From positions 166,046 through 230,045 of the forward strand of contig JAIQFG010000001.1 in NCBI GenBank assembly GCA_020073375.1: DNA of 64,000 bases. Direction: 5' to 3'. The position numbers were made by a program, and so were the translations under genes. A model generated the notes under the pieces. The model ran no database searches. It was not told the DNA's origin and saw nothing but the letters and a program-made list of their open reading frames with translations. This document shows positions 46,744 to 55,686 of the stretch, in pieces. Origin of the DNA: Terriglobia bacterium (lineage in GTDB: Bacteria > Acidobacteriota > Terriglobia > Acidiferrales > UBA7541). Within the stretch, counting starts at the first letter, position 1, and the number at the start of each line of letters is the position of its first letter.

Positions 46744-47607
46744 ATGCCTTCCACTCTCGACGCTTCCGCGTACCGCGACTTGCTGAAATCCTTTCTGGCC
46801 GAAGACCTGGGTTCGGGCGACATCACCACCGAAACGACAGTTTCCGCCACGCAACGCGCGCGCGGCGAAATCATCGCCAAAGCCCCGCTGGTCCTCGCCG
46901 GAATCGAATTGTTCGCCGAAGTTTTCCGTCTTCTGGACAAAACCACTTCCACCGAGATTATTTGCCACGATGGCGAGGAACTCACGCCGGGAAATATTCC
47001 AGCGCGCGTGTACGCGTCCGCCCGCGCGCTCTTGTCCGGCGAGCGCGTGGCCCTGAATCTGTTGCAGCGCCTCAGCGGAGTCGCCACGCAGACGCGCCGC
47101 TACGTGCGCGCCATCGAAGGCACCGGCGCGCGCATCCTGGACACGCGCAAAACCACGCCCGGGCTGCGCGCGCTCGAAAAATACGCGGTTCTCGTCGGCG
47201 GAGGCAAAAGCCACCGCAAGGACCTCGGAGAAGCCGTCCTGATCAAGGAAAATCATATTCGCCTCGCGGGCGGCGTGCGCGCCGCGCTTGCGGCCGCCGA
47301 AGCCGCCCGGGGCCGCGCGGCATGGATCGAAATCGAAGTCACAAATCTCGACGAATTGAGCGAGGCTCTCTCCAACGCCCCCGACGTGATCCTGCTGGAC
47401 AATATGAGTCCTCAACTGGTGGGGCAATGCGTCGCGCAAGTCCGCGCACGCGATGAAAAGAAACAAATTCTTACTGAAGCCTCTGGAGGAATCACACTGG
47501 CGAACGTGCGGGCATTCGCCGAGGCCGGCGTCGATTGGATTTCCGTGGGCGCGCTGACGCATTCCTCTCCCGCGGTGGATTTAAGCTTTGAGATTGCGCC
47601 CGATTAG
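46744..47607 (+). CDS. nadC: Nicotinate-nucleotide pyrophosphorylase (carboxylating)
   Basis: This gene encodes 287 aa from ATG 46744; the frame is open far upstream inside nadA, but that part is antisense-type shadow. The sequence has LAEDLGSGDITTET, LLSGERVALNLLQRLSGVAT, ILDTRKTTPGLRALEKYAV and GGGKSHRKDLGEAVLIKENH. The last normally reads GGGxNHR; here Asn is Ser. The C-terminus LTEASGGITLANVRAFAEAG binds the phosphoribosyl group. It converts quinolinate and PRPP to nicotinate mononucleotide. It lies between nadA and nadB with 20- and 12-nt gaps, a clear operon. Confidence 0.95.
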   Translation: MPSTLDASAYRDLLKSFLAEDLGSGDITTETTVSATQRARGEIIAKAPLVLAGIELFAEVFRLLDKTTSTEIICHDGEELTPGNIPARVYASARALLSGERVALNLLQRLSGVATQTRRYVRAIEGTGARILDTRKTTPGLRALEKYAVLVGGGKSHRKDLGEAVLIKENHIRLAGGVRAALAAAEAARGRAAWIEIEVTNLDELSEALSNAPDVILLDNMSPQLVGQCVAQVRARDEKKQILTEASGGITLANVRAFAEAGVDWISVGALTHSSPAVDLSFEIAPD

Positions 47608-47619
47608 TGTTTCCATCGT

Positions 47620-49194
47620 ATGCCTCACATGAATAATTCAACGCAAACCGACATTCTCGTCATCGGCAGCGGCCTTGGAGGCCTCGCCGCCGCCTGGCGC
47701 GCCGCAAAACAGGGCTGCGAAGTCACACTGCTCACGCGCGCCTCCAATCCCGAGGACAGCAACACCTACCGCGCGCAGGGCGGCATCATCTATCGCGGGC
47801 GCGGTGAACGCCCCGAGGAACTCGTTGCCGACATCTTGTCCGCGGGCGCCGGACTCAGCTCGCCCGAAGCCGCCGCGCTTCTTAGCCATGAAGGCCCGCG
47901 CCTGGTAAAGGAAATTCTGATCGACGAGCTGCAGGTGCCTTTCGATCCTTCCCCGAAATTTCCCGGCGAACTCGACCTGACAAAGGAGGCGGGCCATTCC
48001 ATCCCGCGCATCATTCACTTCAAGGACCGCACGGGCTATTCGATCGAGCGGGCGTTTTTCGAGCGAGTGAAAGCTCATCCAAAAATAAAAGTAATCGCGA
48101 ACGCCACCGCCGTGGACTTGCTGACGCCGTCGCACCACTCAACCGAGCCCACCGACGTCTACCGTCCGCTCTCCTGCGTTGGCGCGTATGTGCTCGACCA
48201 GACCGACGGAAAAATATTTTCAATCCTGGCAAAGGAAACGATCCTCGCCTCGGGCGGCCTGGGCAGCGTGTTTCTGCACACCACGAATCCGCCGGGCGCG
48301 CGCGGCGACGGCATCGCCATGGCCTACAGGGCCGGCGCGCGCTGCATCAACCTGCAATACATCCAGTTCCATCCGACCGCGCTGCTGGCGCCGGACGGCT
48401 GCTTCCTGATTTCGGAAACGGTTCGCGGGGAAGGCGGCCGCGTGGTGGACCGCCATGGAAATGAATTCATGCAGAAGTTTCATCCCGCCGGTTCGCTCGC
48501 CCCGCGCGACGTCGCCGCGCGCGCCATTTATCAAACCATGTTGGAATCTGGCGAGCCGTGCGTCTATCTCGACATCACGCACAAGCCCGCCGACCAGCTC
48601 CGCGAACGCTTCCCGGGCATCTACGCCGTGTGCATCGAGCGCGGCATTGACATGACGCGCGAGCCGATTCCCGTGGTTCCCGCCGCGCACTACAGTTGCG
48701 GCGGCATCGCCACGGACGATGCAGGGCGAACCACCGTCGACCGCCTCCGCGCCGTCGGTGAAGTCGCCTGCACCGGCCTGCACGGCGCCAATCGCCTGGC
48801 CAGCACTTCCCTGCTCGAATGCCTGGTGTGGGGCACGCGCGCCGGAGCCGGAGCCGCCGAACGCGTCGCGCGCGGAGACCGTTTCTATTTCCCGCAAGTT
48901 GCTGACTGGCGCTACGAAAACGAGCCCGCCGATCCGGCCCTGATTTCCCAGGACTGGCTCACCATCCAGCAAACGATGTGGAATTACGTGGGCTTGATCC
49001 GCAGCGAGAAACGCCTGAACCGCGCCATGCGCGTGCTGCGCGAACTCGACCTGGAAATCGCGCGCTTCTACGAAAAATGCGAAATCAGCGACTCCATCAT
49101 CGGCTTGCGCAACGGCATCCTCACCGCATTGCTCATCCTGGAAGAAGCCGACCAGGCACGCGAAAGCCGCGGCTGCCATTACCGGATTGATTAA
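47620..49194 (+). CDS. nadB: L-aspartate oxidase
   Basis: This gene encodes 524 aa from ATG 47620 (ATG 47629 is an alternative). The FAD-binding GxGxxG is at the N-terminus (DILVIGSGLGGLAAAW). The succinate dehydrogenase/NadB features follow: NTYRAQGGI, HTTNPPGARGDGIAMAYRAG, QFHPTALLAPDG, EGGRVVDRHGNEF, and the AAHYSCGGIATDDAGRT segment with substrate-binding His. A C-terminal helical domain is present. It oxidises aspartate to iminoaspartate for NadA. It is the last gene of nadA-nadC-nadB. No adjacent NAD-responsive repressor is seen. Confidence 0.95.
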   Translation: MPHMNNSTQTDILVIGSGLGGLAAAWRAAKQGCEVTLLTRASNPEDSNTYRAQGGIIYRGRGERPEELVADILSAGAGLSSPEAAALLSHEGPRLVKEILIDELQVPFDPSPKFPGELDLTKEAGHSIPRIIHFKDRTGYSIERAFFERVKAHPKIKVIANATAVDLLTPSHHSTEPTDVYRPLSCVGAYVLDQTDGKIFSILAKETILASGGLGSVFLHTTNPPGARGDGIAMAYRAGARCINLQYIQFHPTALLAPDGCFLISETVRGEGGRVVDRHGNEFMQKFHPAGSLAPRDVAARAIYQTMLESGEPCVYLDITHKPADQLRERFPGIYAVCIERGIDMTREPIPVVPAAHYSCGGIATDDAGRTTVDRLRAVGEVACTGLHGANRLASTSLLECLVWGTRAGAGAAERVARGDRFYFPQVADWRYENEPADPALISQDWLTIQQTMWNYVGLIRSEKRLNRAMRVLRELDLEIARFYEKCEISDSIIGLRNGILTALLILEEADQARESRGCHYRID

Positions 49195-49235
49195 GGTTTC
49201 CGGCAACTCCATTCTTGGCACACAAACGGAGCACT

Positions 49236-49643
49236 TTATATAAACAGCTCCACATTGACGTGAAAGAACTCCGCCAGCTTCCTTGCCTGCGCTTTGCTGA
49301 TGGAACGCTTGCCATGAAACACCTCGGAGGTGATGCCCTTGGACCCGAACACCTTCCAGAGATCCTTCTGCGTCAGCTTACGCGCTTCCATTAAATGCTT
49401 CAGAGAGTGCTGCGGACTCGCCCTCTCAATCGGATAGCGGCGTTCTTCATAATCTTCAATCAGCACGGTCAAAAGTTCGGCAAGTTCCTTCTCCTCCCGT
49501 GAAAGCCGTTTCTGTTCGTCAAGGCGCATCAGTTCTTTCGTCAGACGCTCGCATTCTTCAGCAGTGCGAATGACGTGCGGGAGCGTCCGACCCAGAAGCT
49601 GCGCGTAAGTTCTTTCGTTCAGCTCGATGGTGGTGGTACTCAT
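49236..49643 (-). CDS. HigA-like antitoxin (HTH domain)
   Basis: This 135-aa protein of the COG5499-type antitoxin family has an N-terminal helical region of about 85 residues (ECERLTKELMRLDEQ...). A C-terminal XRE-type helix-turn-helix follows (KLTQKDLWKVFGSKGITSEV, then KAQARKLAEFFHVNVELFI). It would bind a toxin with its N-terminus and operator DNA with its C-terminus. A 7-bp palindrome operator lies upstream at 49755-49771. The cognate toxin gene preceding it is reduced to 25 codons, so this antitoxin is orphaned but still looks intact. Confidence 0.85.
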   Translation of the reverse strand: MSTTTIELNERTYAQLLGRTLPHVIRTAEECERLTKELMRLDEQKRLSREEKELAELLTVLIEDYEERRYPIERASPQHSLKHLMEARKLTQKDLWKVFGSKGITSEVFHGKRSISKAQARKLAEFFHVNVELFI

Positions 49644-49667
49644 TGTTTCCAGGCCCCTCTCTCATAT

Positions 49668-49745
49668 TCAGGATTCGAGGCCAGGCTTCGCGTCCGGATG
49701 CTTTTGCCAGAACCGCACCAGGGCGCCTCGTTTGATGACGCGCAT
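49668..49745 (-). pseudogene. Truncated HigB-like toxin remnant (25 codons)
   Basis: Reading the minus strand from ATG 49745, the frame is MRVIKRGALVRFWQKHPDAK followed by five more residues and TGA at 49668-49670. This matches the first 20 or so residues of HigB-type mRNA interferases, which normally run about 90-110 aa with catalytic residues in the lost part. It lies 24 nt upstream of the HigA-like gene, in the normal toxin-first order. It cannot encode an active ribonuclease. Confidence 0.7.
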
Positions 49746-49754
49746 CGAGAATAG

Positions 49755-49771
49755 GTTCTCACAATGAGAAC
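49755..49771. promoter_or_regulatory. Probable HigA operator palindrome
   Basis: gttctca-caa-tgagaac is a perfect 7-bp inverted repeat with a 3-nt spacer, ending 10 nt before the toxin-remnant start codon. Its position fits autoregulation by the downstream HigA-like protein. Confidence 0.65.
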
Positions 49772-49851
49772 TGCGGGTCAAGCGCTTTGGGTAGGCTTTT
49801 GCCGTTCGTGCCCGGCACATGCAGGGAATTGTGATCCCGGCCCCCCTCCAT

Positions 49852-49867
49852 CGTGAGCCCCGTCACA
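49852..49867. promoter_or_regulatory. CRP-type palindrome, site 2 (9/10)
   Basis: CGTGAGCCCCGTCACA matches TGTGA-N6-TCACA at nine of ten positions and ends 44 nt before ATG 49912 of the HemG-like gene, a position compatible with direct control. Confidence 0.45.
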
Positions 49868-49911
49868 GACCTTTCCCTCTCCTGCCCCGATCCTTACTAC
49901 GGAGGTGAACC

Positions 49912-50637
49912 ATGAGTTCATCGCCAATCAATCCCGCGGGGCCTGCGCAAGACAAGGCGCTCGATCACGGGACCGAAATCGCCAGGCATCCGGGGCGGCG
50001 GATAGCAGTTTTTTATGCGACCCAGGAAGGCCACACCCTGGAAATCGCGGAACGGATCACCCTGGATTTGCGAAAGGGCGGCTTCGACGTCGACCTGCAC
50101 GATGTGCGGTTTCCGCCTCTCTACGAACTGGATCAGTATTGCGCAGCCGTGCTGGCAGCTTCGGTGCATCAAGGAAATCATGAGAAGGAAATGATCCGGT
50201 TCGTAAAGGATCACCGCCAGGAACTCGGGCGCGTGCCCACGGCGTTTATTTCCGCCAGCTTGAGCGAAGTGGGCGCCGAAAAACGGGAAGCCACGCCCGC
50301 CGAGCACATCCAATTCGTGGCCGACGTGAACAAAATGTTGGATACGTTCTTCGAGCAGACCCAGTGGCACCCCACCTACGTGAAGCCGGTGGCCGGAGCG
50401 CTCACCTATTCCAAGTATAATTTCTTCCTCCGCTTCATCATGCGGCGCATCGCCCGCAGGCAGGGCGCCCCGACCGACTCTTCCCGCGATTACGATTTCA
50501 CGAATTGGACCGAACTCGACAAGTTCGTCGCGGATTTGGCGGCAGGAATTCGCCTGGCGGTAAACGAAGCGAGCCCGGCCGGCAACGTAGGGCGAAGGGA
50601 TGGAGCGGAGCATTCCAAGGGCGCAAGCTATGCCTGA
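49912..50637 (+). CDS. HemG-like flavodoxin-fold protoporphyrinogen dehydrogenase
   Basis: This gene encodes 241 aa from ATG 49912 with a near-perfect GGAGGTGA ribosome-binding site. A flavodoxin domain starts with the FMN phosphate loop RRIAVFYATQEGHTLEIAER. The segment AAVLAASVHQGNHEKEMIRFV is typical of HemG-type (menaquinone-dependent) protoporphyrinogen IX dehydrogenases, and the insertion GALTYSKYNFFLRFIMRRIA fits the membrane-facing loop of that family. It has about 30 extra residues at each end. It would supply the penultimate step of heme synthesis, linked to quinones. A CRP-type palindrome lies just upstream. Confidence 0.8.
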   Translation: MSSSPINPAGPAQDKALDHGTEIARHPGRRIAVFYATQEGHTLEIAERITLDLRKGGFDVDLHDVRFPPLYELDQYCAAVLAASVHQGNHEKEMIRFVKDHRQELGRVPTAFISASLSEVGAEKREATPAEHIQFVADVNKMLDTFFEQTQWHPTYVKPVAGALTYSKYNFFLRFIMRRIARRQGAPTDSSRDYDFTNWTELDKFVADLAAGIRLAVNEASPAGNVGRRDGAEHSKGASYA

Positions 50638-50685
50638 CCTGCGCCCGCTCAGGCTCGACCAGATCGAAAGCCTCGAAGCGGTTTG

Positions 50686-50758
50686 GTAGCGCCGGCGTCT
50701 CGCCGGCAGGTCTTGATTTCAGCCCAACGCAAACCTGCCGGCGAGACGCCAGCGCTAC
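50686..50758. repeat. Palindromic REP-like element between hemG-like gene and Pao operon
   Basis: Arms gtagcgccggcgtctcgccg... (50686-50711) and the near-perfect complement (50733-50758) flank a 21-nt loop. The core GCGCCGGCGTC-CGCCGGC matches the elements at 28636 and 62079. Confidence 0.85.
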
Positions 50759-50798
50759 GGAGGAACGCCAAATTTCTAATTTTCCGGGAGGCGGCCGG

Positions 50799-51224
50799 CT
50801 AATCCAGAACCACGGGCTTGGGCGCCACTGCATGTGGCTTCAAAATCTCATCGATCAGAAACAAGTCGGTGAGCAGCGCGCGGAGATGGATGGAAGCGTT
50901 CAGATTGTCGATCAACTGGGAGCTGATGGTGGTCTGGGCGAGGACCAGTTGCACGGCGGCCAGGGAATCGCGGGCGTCGCGGTCGAGCACCGCGAGAAAC
51001 GCATGGTACCGTTCGGCGGGCTGGAAATTTCCCTGTTTCACCGCGGCGGAAAAAACTTCGGCCAGGCCGGTAAGCGCTCCCTCGGCGGATTTCAGAAATT
51101 CGCGCACCTGCCCGTTGGCCGCGCTCGATTCCTTGCCGGAAAGTCCCTGCCCGGCGTAGGCCAGAAAAAATTCGTAGGATTCTTCGATGGTATTGCAGCG
51201 GGCGCTTACTTCTTCACGGGTCAT
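50799..51224 (-). CDS. Helical protein of unknown function in the Pao operon
   Basis: This 141-aa, largely helical soluble protein has no signal peptide or Cys (except one in SARCNTIEES). Its ATG directly follows the cytochrome b stop with no gap (TAAATG), so it is coupled to it. Phrases such as EESYEFFLAYAGQGLSGKES and ALLTDLFLIDEILKPH do not match a family I know. Its position at the end of a molybdenum-hydroxylase operon suggests an assembly chaperone for the cofactor or Tat substrate, in analogy to small helical chaperones of other molybdoenzymes. This is inference from context only. Confidence 0.6.
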   Translation of the reverse strand: MTREEVSARCNTIEESYEFFLAYAGQGLSGKESSAANGQVREFLKSAEGALTGLAEVFSAAVKQGNFQPAERYHAFLAVLDRDARDSLAAVQLVLAQTTISSQLIDNLNASIHLRALLTDLFLIDEILKPHAVAPKPVVLD

Positions 51225-52085
51225 TTAGGCCGGAGCCTTCTTGGATTCCGGGCGTCCCGAAGCGGGCCCTTCGGCGCCGACGACCCAGCGCTGCGGATCG
51301 TGGTGCTCCAGATAGTTCTCGCGGCTGATCGAACCGAAGATCATCGATTTGGTGATGAAAAGTTTTTCCGGCCGGATCGCGAAATAAATGTGCACCGTGA
51401 CCAGCGCGACAAACCCCACGCCCGCCAGTCCGTGCAGCACGTACATCCAGCCCCAGGTCATGTCGCTGAACAGATACGGATTGCGCGTAAAGAACGGCGT
51501 GCGCACGCGCTTCATCATGAACAGCCCGGTGCCGATGGCGGAAAGGCCCGCGAGCATGACGATCAGGTGATAGAGCTTGTTTTCCAGCGGATACTTGGCG
51601 AATTTTTTCGGTTCCGGAGCGGATTGCCCCAGAGCCAGCTTGATCCGGTTGCGCGCGTCGATCCGGTCCTGCTGGTCCGGCCAGATGGACCAGAAATCCA
51701 GGACGAACGATGCGTGGATAATGTGATAGAGCACGGAAATCGTCAAAACGATTCCGGCGATCCAGTGCCACTCGACCCAGGCAAACTGCACGCCCACTTT
51801 CGGCAGAAACGCGGTGAACAGCAGCGCGAGCATCGACAGCGCCATAATGGCGTGAAAGAATCGCGCGCCAAACGAGTGCCGCTGGACTTTTTCCGGGATG
51901 CGGGAGATATCGACGGAGGAAGCGCCCGCGGAGTGCGCCACGGGCTTGGCCATGAATTTTACGTAAATCGCATGAACGATCAGGAAGCCAACGCCCGCGA
52001 TGGCGGACACCCACAATAGGCTCCATGCGATGTGAATCGGGACCTGCTGGCCCCACGGACTTGTCGCCCACTCGATGAGGTTCAA
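51225..52085 (-). CDS. Membrane cytochrome b (formate dehydrogenase gamma / b561-like)
   Basis: This gene encodes 286 aa from TTG 52085, with AGGAGG 5 nt upstream. About five transmembrane helices are seen, the first at residues 18-42. His residues that could ligate two hemes occur in RFFHAIMALSMLALL, HWIAGIVLTISVLYHIIHAS, LYHLIVMLAGLSAI and YVLHGLAGVGFVALVTVHIY. It should take electrons from the periplasmic Pao-like enzyme and pass them to the quinone pool. It is placed 8 nt after the FAD-subunit gene and followed directly by the helical protein. This differs from E. coli PaoABC, which has no cytochrome gene. Confidence 0.8.
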   Translation of the reverse strand: MNLIEWATSPWGQQVPIHIAWSLLWVSAIAGVGFLIVHAIYVKFMAKPVAHSAGASSVDISRIPEKVQRHSFGARFFHAIMALSMLALLFTAFLPKVGVQFAWVEWHWIAGIVLTISVLYHIIHASFVLDFWSIWPDQQDRIDARNRIKLALGQSAPEPKKFAKYPLENKLYHLIVMLAGLSAIGTGLFMMKRVRTPFFTRNPYLFSDMTWGWMYVLHGLAGVGFVALVTVHIYFAIRPEKLFITKSMIFGSISRENYLEHHDPQRWVVGAEGPASGRPESKKAPA

Positions 52086-52093
52086 GCTGCCTC

Positions 52094-53095
52094 CTACGCG
52101 GCCGCGCCGCGGATCGCGCGCATCACCAGATTTCTCATCAACGGAACTTTGAAGCCGTTGTATTGCAAAGGTTCGGCGCCCTGAATGGCGAGTTCCCCGG
52201 CCATCTTGGCCGTTTCCTCGTTGCGCGGCTTGCCCTGCACGGCGGCTTCGACCGCGGTCAGGCGAACCGGGTGCGCGGCCACGCCGTTAACGACCAGCCG
52301 GATGCGCTCGATCGCGCTTCCTGAAGTCACCACGGCCGCGGCCACGTTGACCAGCGCGAAATCCCACACCTTCCGGTCGCGCGCCTTTTCAAAATAAAAT
52401 TGCGACCCGGCCCAGGTGGACGGAATGCGAATCGAGGTGAGCAGATCGCCCGGCTTCAGGATGGTCATGCGCGTAATGTCGATGGAAGGTCCGATGAAGT
52501 AGTCCTCAGCATTGACCACGCGCTCGCCCTTGGGCCCGCGAACCACGAATTTCGCGTCCAGCGCGATCAGCGCCGGAGCGGTGTCGGAGGGATTGACGGC
52601 CACGCAGCGATTGGCGTCGAGGATGGCGTGTTCGCGGTTCAGCCCCGTGGGCGTATCGGCGTAGCAGATGTTGCCGCCGGCGCGATAGCACGGCCAGCCT
52701 CCGCGGTAGTACCAGCAGCGCGCATCCTGCGAAACGTTCCCCCCGATGGTGCCCTGGTTGCGGATCTGCGGAGATGCCGCGGCCTCGGCTGCATCGGGCA
52801 ATATGCCGTATTTCTCGCGAACCACGGGATGCCGCAGCACTTCGGTGAGCGTGGTCATCGCTCCGATCTCGAGGCCGTTGGCGTCCGCGCGAATCCCGCG
52901 CAGTTCTCGGACCTGGCTCAGGTCGATCACCACTTCTGGCCGCTTGATGCGGTCCTTGAACCAGTCAAAGCTGTCGAGGCCGCCGGCCAGCACCCAGGCC
53001 TTCGCGCCGTGCCGGGCCTGCAAAGAAAGCGCGTCATCTACCGAGGTAGGTTGAAAGAGTTCGAACGCGGGAATTACATCGCGAATGACTGCCAT
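52094..53095 (-). CDS. FAD-binding subunit of Pao-like Mo hydroxylase
   Basis: This gene encodes 333 aa from ATG 53095 (GAGGAG upstream). The FAD pyrophosphate motif is AWVLAGGLDSFDWF near residue 33, and the second motif is QIRNQGTIGGNVSQDARCWYY at about 110-130. Four Cys residues follow it (ARCWYYRGGWPCYRAGG then NICYADTP), in the place where PaoB-type subunits bind an extra 4Fe-4S cluster. A cluster here is therefore likely, though the spacing differs. It would receive electrons from the 2Fe-2S subunit and pass them to the cytochrome. It sits 75 nt after the large-subunit gene. Confidence 0.88.
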   Translation of the reverse strand: MAVIRDVIPAFELFQPTSVDDALSLQARHGAKAWVLAGGLDSFDWFKDRIKRPEVVIDLSQVRELRGIRADANGLEIGAMTTLTEVLRHPVVREKYGILPDAAEAAASPQIRNQGTIGGNVSQDARCWYYRGGWPCYRAGGNICYADTPTGLNREHAILDANRCVAVNPSDTAPALIALDAKFVVRGPKGERVVNAEDYFIGPSIDITRMTILKPGDLLTSIRIPSTWAGSQFYFEKARDRKVWDFALVNVAAAVVTSGSAIERIRLVVNGVAAHPVRLTAVEAAVQGKPRNEETAKMAGELAIQGAEPLQYNGFKVPLMRNLVMRAIRGAAA

Positions 53096-53170
53096 GTTCC
53101 GTTCTCCTCTTTAGCTTGCGATCGCGCCAGCGCTGCGATGGCGCGACGTTCGTTGCCTATTGCTATGGGC

Positions 53171-55684
53171 CTATATGTTGGATCTGAGCGGATCCTGCAT
53201 CGGCTTGCCCGCCTCGAGCGAAGCCAGAATGACGTCCGCCGTAACCGGCGCCCGCCGGAAAATTTCGTCGCCCAGAGCGTCCGAAAGGGCGTTCATGATG
53301 GCGGCGCACCCGCCGCCAACCGGCGGTTCGCCGATGCCGCGCGCGCCGATCGGAGTTTCCGGGTCGGGAATTTCCACCGCGGCCCAGGCCATCTTGTCCG
53401 GAATATCCAGGATTGTGGGCGGCTTGGTGTGGTGGAAGCGCTTCGAGACCGGCAAGCCGTAGTGCTGGTCGTACACCCACTTCTGTCCCAGCGTGTGGCC
53501 GATCCCCAAGATCGAGCGCCCGAGAATTTGTCCGCCGAGGGCGTTGGGATGCAGGACCGTACCAACGTCGGCGTACGCCAGAAAATCGAGTATTTTATAC
53601 TGGCCGGTTTCGACGTCCGCTTCGACTTCGGCAAATGTAGCCACGAAGGAAAACGTGTTGCCGTCGTGCGGATAGTTGTCCTTGGCCGTAGCCAGCAGGC
53701 CCTGGCCTGCCAACGCCGTCGCTGAAACCGTTGTGAACTTGTTGATGTCCGTGGGCAGTTCGTGGCCGTCGTACTTGCCGCCCAACTGAATGGCGCGCTG
53801 CGCGGCTTGCGCCAGTGTCAATCCGGCTCCTCCGCCTTTTCGCGCCACGCGCTGGTTCGCCACAACGTAATCCTCGGGCTTGCCGCCCAGGTCCTTGGCC
53901 GCAATCTCTTGCAACTTCTTGATCGCGTCGGTAGCTACCGCGGACGCCGCGCGCGTCATGGCGTGGGTCGTCTGGCTGCCGCCGGAGGGGCACGTCCACG
54001 GCAGATTCTTCGACGTGTTGCCCCAGGTGATGTCACACTTCTCCCAAGGCACGTCCATCAATTCAGCGACTACCCGATGCACGTCGGTCCAGGATTCGGT
54101 TCCCAGGTTGCCGACGCCGGACTGAATGTAAATCCGGCCATCGGGCTTGATCACAAACAGCCCGTCAAAACCGGTGGTGCCGCCGGAATAGCTGCTGACG
54201 GACACGCCGACGCCGCGCACCTTGGAGCCGACGCGCTTGCCGGTGTTCACTTTTCGCTCATTCCATTTAAATTGTTCGGAACCGCGATCCAGCGCTTCCT
54301 TGACGAACGCGCTGGTGGCGTATTGCTGCTTGCCCGCGACGAGCGGCCCGAACGGGGCCTTGCCTTCGGGAGCGTTCATGCGCCGAATCGCTACTTGATC
54401 CACGCCCAATTTTCGCGCGGCTTTGGCCAGCACCGGCTCCATGATCGCGATGCCCTGCATTCCGCCGGGCGAGCTTTGCGAAGTGCGCGGAGGCGTGTTG
54501 GTCAGAATGGTCAAGCCGCGCCAGCGCATGGCCATCGGCTGATACAAAACCGAAACGATCCGCCCCGAGGAAAACGCGTCGCCCACCATGTCATAGGGGC
54601 CGTTGTCGCAGATCACGAACATATCCAGCGCCGTGATGCGCCCTTCCTTCGAAAAGCCCACCTTCATGCGCCCGTGCAGGCTGGGGCGCGCGCGGCCGAT
54701 GTAGTTCTCTTCCTCGCGCGTGATGCGCATCATCACCGGTGCGCCGGTCTTCTTCGCCAGCAGCGCGGGAATCACCAGCGTGATGTCGCCTGTGATCTTG
54801 CTGCCGAATCCGCCGCCGGTATATTCGCTGATGAATACGACGTTGCTTTGATCGATGCCCAGCCAGCGCGCGATGGCCGGCACGGTTTGCGCAGTGCTCT
54901 GCGTGCCGGTGTGCACGAACACTTTCCCGTTCTGCCAATACGCCATGGTGCTGCGGGTTTCCAGGCACTGGTGGCTGGTGTTCGGCGTGACGAAGGTTTC
55001 GTCCAGCACCAGCGCGGCATTTTTGAAGCCCGCGTCCATGTCGCCGACGTGCCACTCCTCGGTCTCCTTGCCCATCGGCAGGCGGCCGGACTTGGCGTCT
55101 TCAAAATCCGCGTCCGTCCATTTTACAGTGTGCAATTCGGGCGGCGTTACTTGCGGCCTCTCGCCGGGTTTCGCCGGAGGAGGGGGCACGCGCACCCAGG
55201 CGTTCCCGTCGGTCCTGGCATTCGGGCCGCCGGGCCGCAGGCTGACCAGCGGATCGACCACAAACGGCAACGGCTCGAAATTAATTTTGATTTTTTCGAT
55301 GGCTTCGGCTGCGGTCAGTTCGTCGATCGCGGCCACGGCCAAAATCGGCTGGCCCTGGAACAGCGGCTCATTAGTCAGCGCCTGGTAGCCCCGCGGATTC
55401 GCCATGATCACGGTGCCGTTGTCAGTGATGCTGTTGGCCGGAGGCGGAAGTTCGTCCGCGGTCAGAATAGCTTTCACTCCGGGCATGGCCAGCGCCGCGC
55501 TCGCATCAATGCTGCGGACGCGCGCATGCGGCATCGGGCTCAGCGCCAGCTTGCAGAACAGCATGCCGTCGGCGCGATAATCCTCCGCGTATTTGGCCTT
55601 GCCCGTGACTTTCGCGTAGAGGTCGCCGGTGGTGTAGTTCTTGCCGATCAAGTTGTATTTCTTTGGGGGCGTTGTGTTTGGCAT
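53171..55684 (-). CDS. Molybdopterin-binding subunit of Pao-like Mo hydroxylase
   Basis: This 837-aa protein of the xanthine dehydrogenase large-subunit family starts at ATG 55684, 2 nt after the 2Fe-2S gene. The N-terminal domain has GKAKYAEDYRADGMLFCKLA. Cofactor-binding segments include EYTGGGFGSKITGD, SSPGGMQGIAIMEP, and near the C-terminus IGARGIGEPPVGGGCAAIMN with the catalytic Glu. It has no signal of its own, so it is probably exported with the Tat-bearing small subunit. The four-component set (2Fe-2S, Mo, FAD, cytochrome b) suggests oxidation of aldehydes or aromatic compounds in the periplasm. The substrate cannot be read from sequence. Confidence 0.92.
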   Translation of the reverse strand: MPNTTPPKKYNLIGKNYTTGDLYAKVTGKAKYAEDYRADGMLFCKLALSPMPHARVRSIDASAALAMPGVKAILTADELPPPANSITDNGTVIMANPRGYQALTNEPLFQGQPILAVAAIDELTAAEAIEKIKINFEPLPFVVDPLVSLRPGGPNARTDGNAWVRVPPPPAKPGERPQVTPPELHTVKWTDADFEDAKSGRLPMGKETEEWHVGDMDAGFKNAALVLDETFVTPNTSHQCLETRSTMAYWQNGKVFVHTGTQSTAQTVPAIARWLGIDQSNVVFISEYTGGGFGSKITGDITLVIPALLAKKTGAPVMMRITREEENYIGRARPSLHGRMKVGFSKEGRITALDMFVICDNGPYDMVGDAFSSGRIVSVLYQPMAMRWRGLTILTNTPPRTSQSSPGGMQGIAIMEPVLAKAARKLGVDQVAIRRMNAPEGKAPFGPLVAGKQQYATSAFVKEALDRGSEQFKWNERKVNTGKRVGSKVRGVGVSVSSYSGGTTGFDGLFVIKPDGRIYIQSGVGNLGTESWTDVHRVVAELMDVPWEKCDITWGNTSKNLPWTCPSGGSQTTHAMTRAASAVATDAIKKLQEIAAKDLGGKPEDYVVANQRVARKGGGAGLTLAQAAQRAIQLGGKYDGHELPTDINKFTTVSATALAGQGLLATAKDNYPHDGNTFSFVATFAEVEADVETGQYKILDFLAYADVGTVLHPNALGGQILGRSILGIGHTLGQKWVYDQHYGLPVSKRFHHTKPPTILDIPDKMAWAAVEIPDPETPIGARGIGEPPVGGGCAAIMNALSDALGDEIFRRAPVTADVILASLEAGKPMQDPLRSNI

Positions 55685-55686
55685 GT

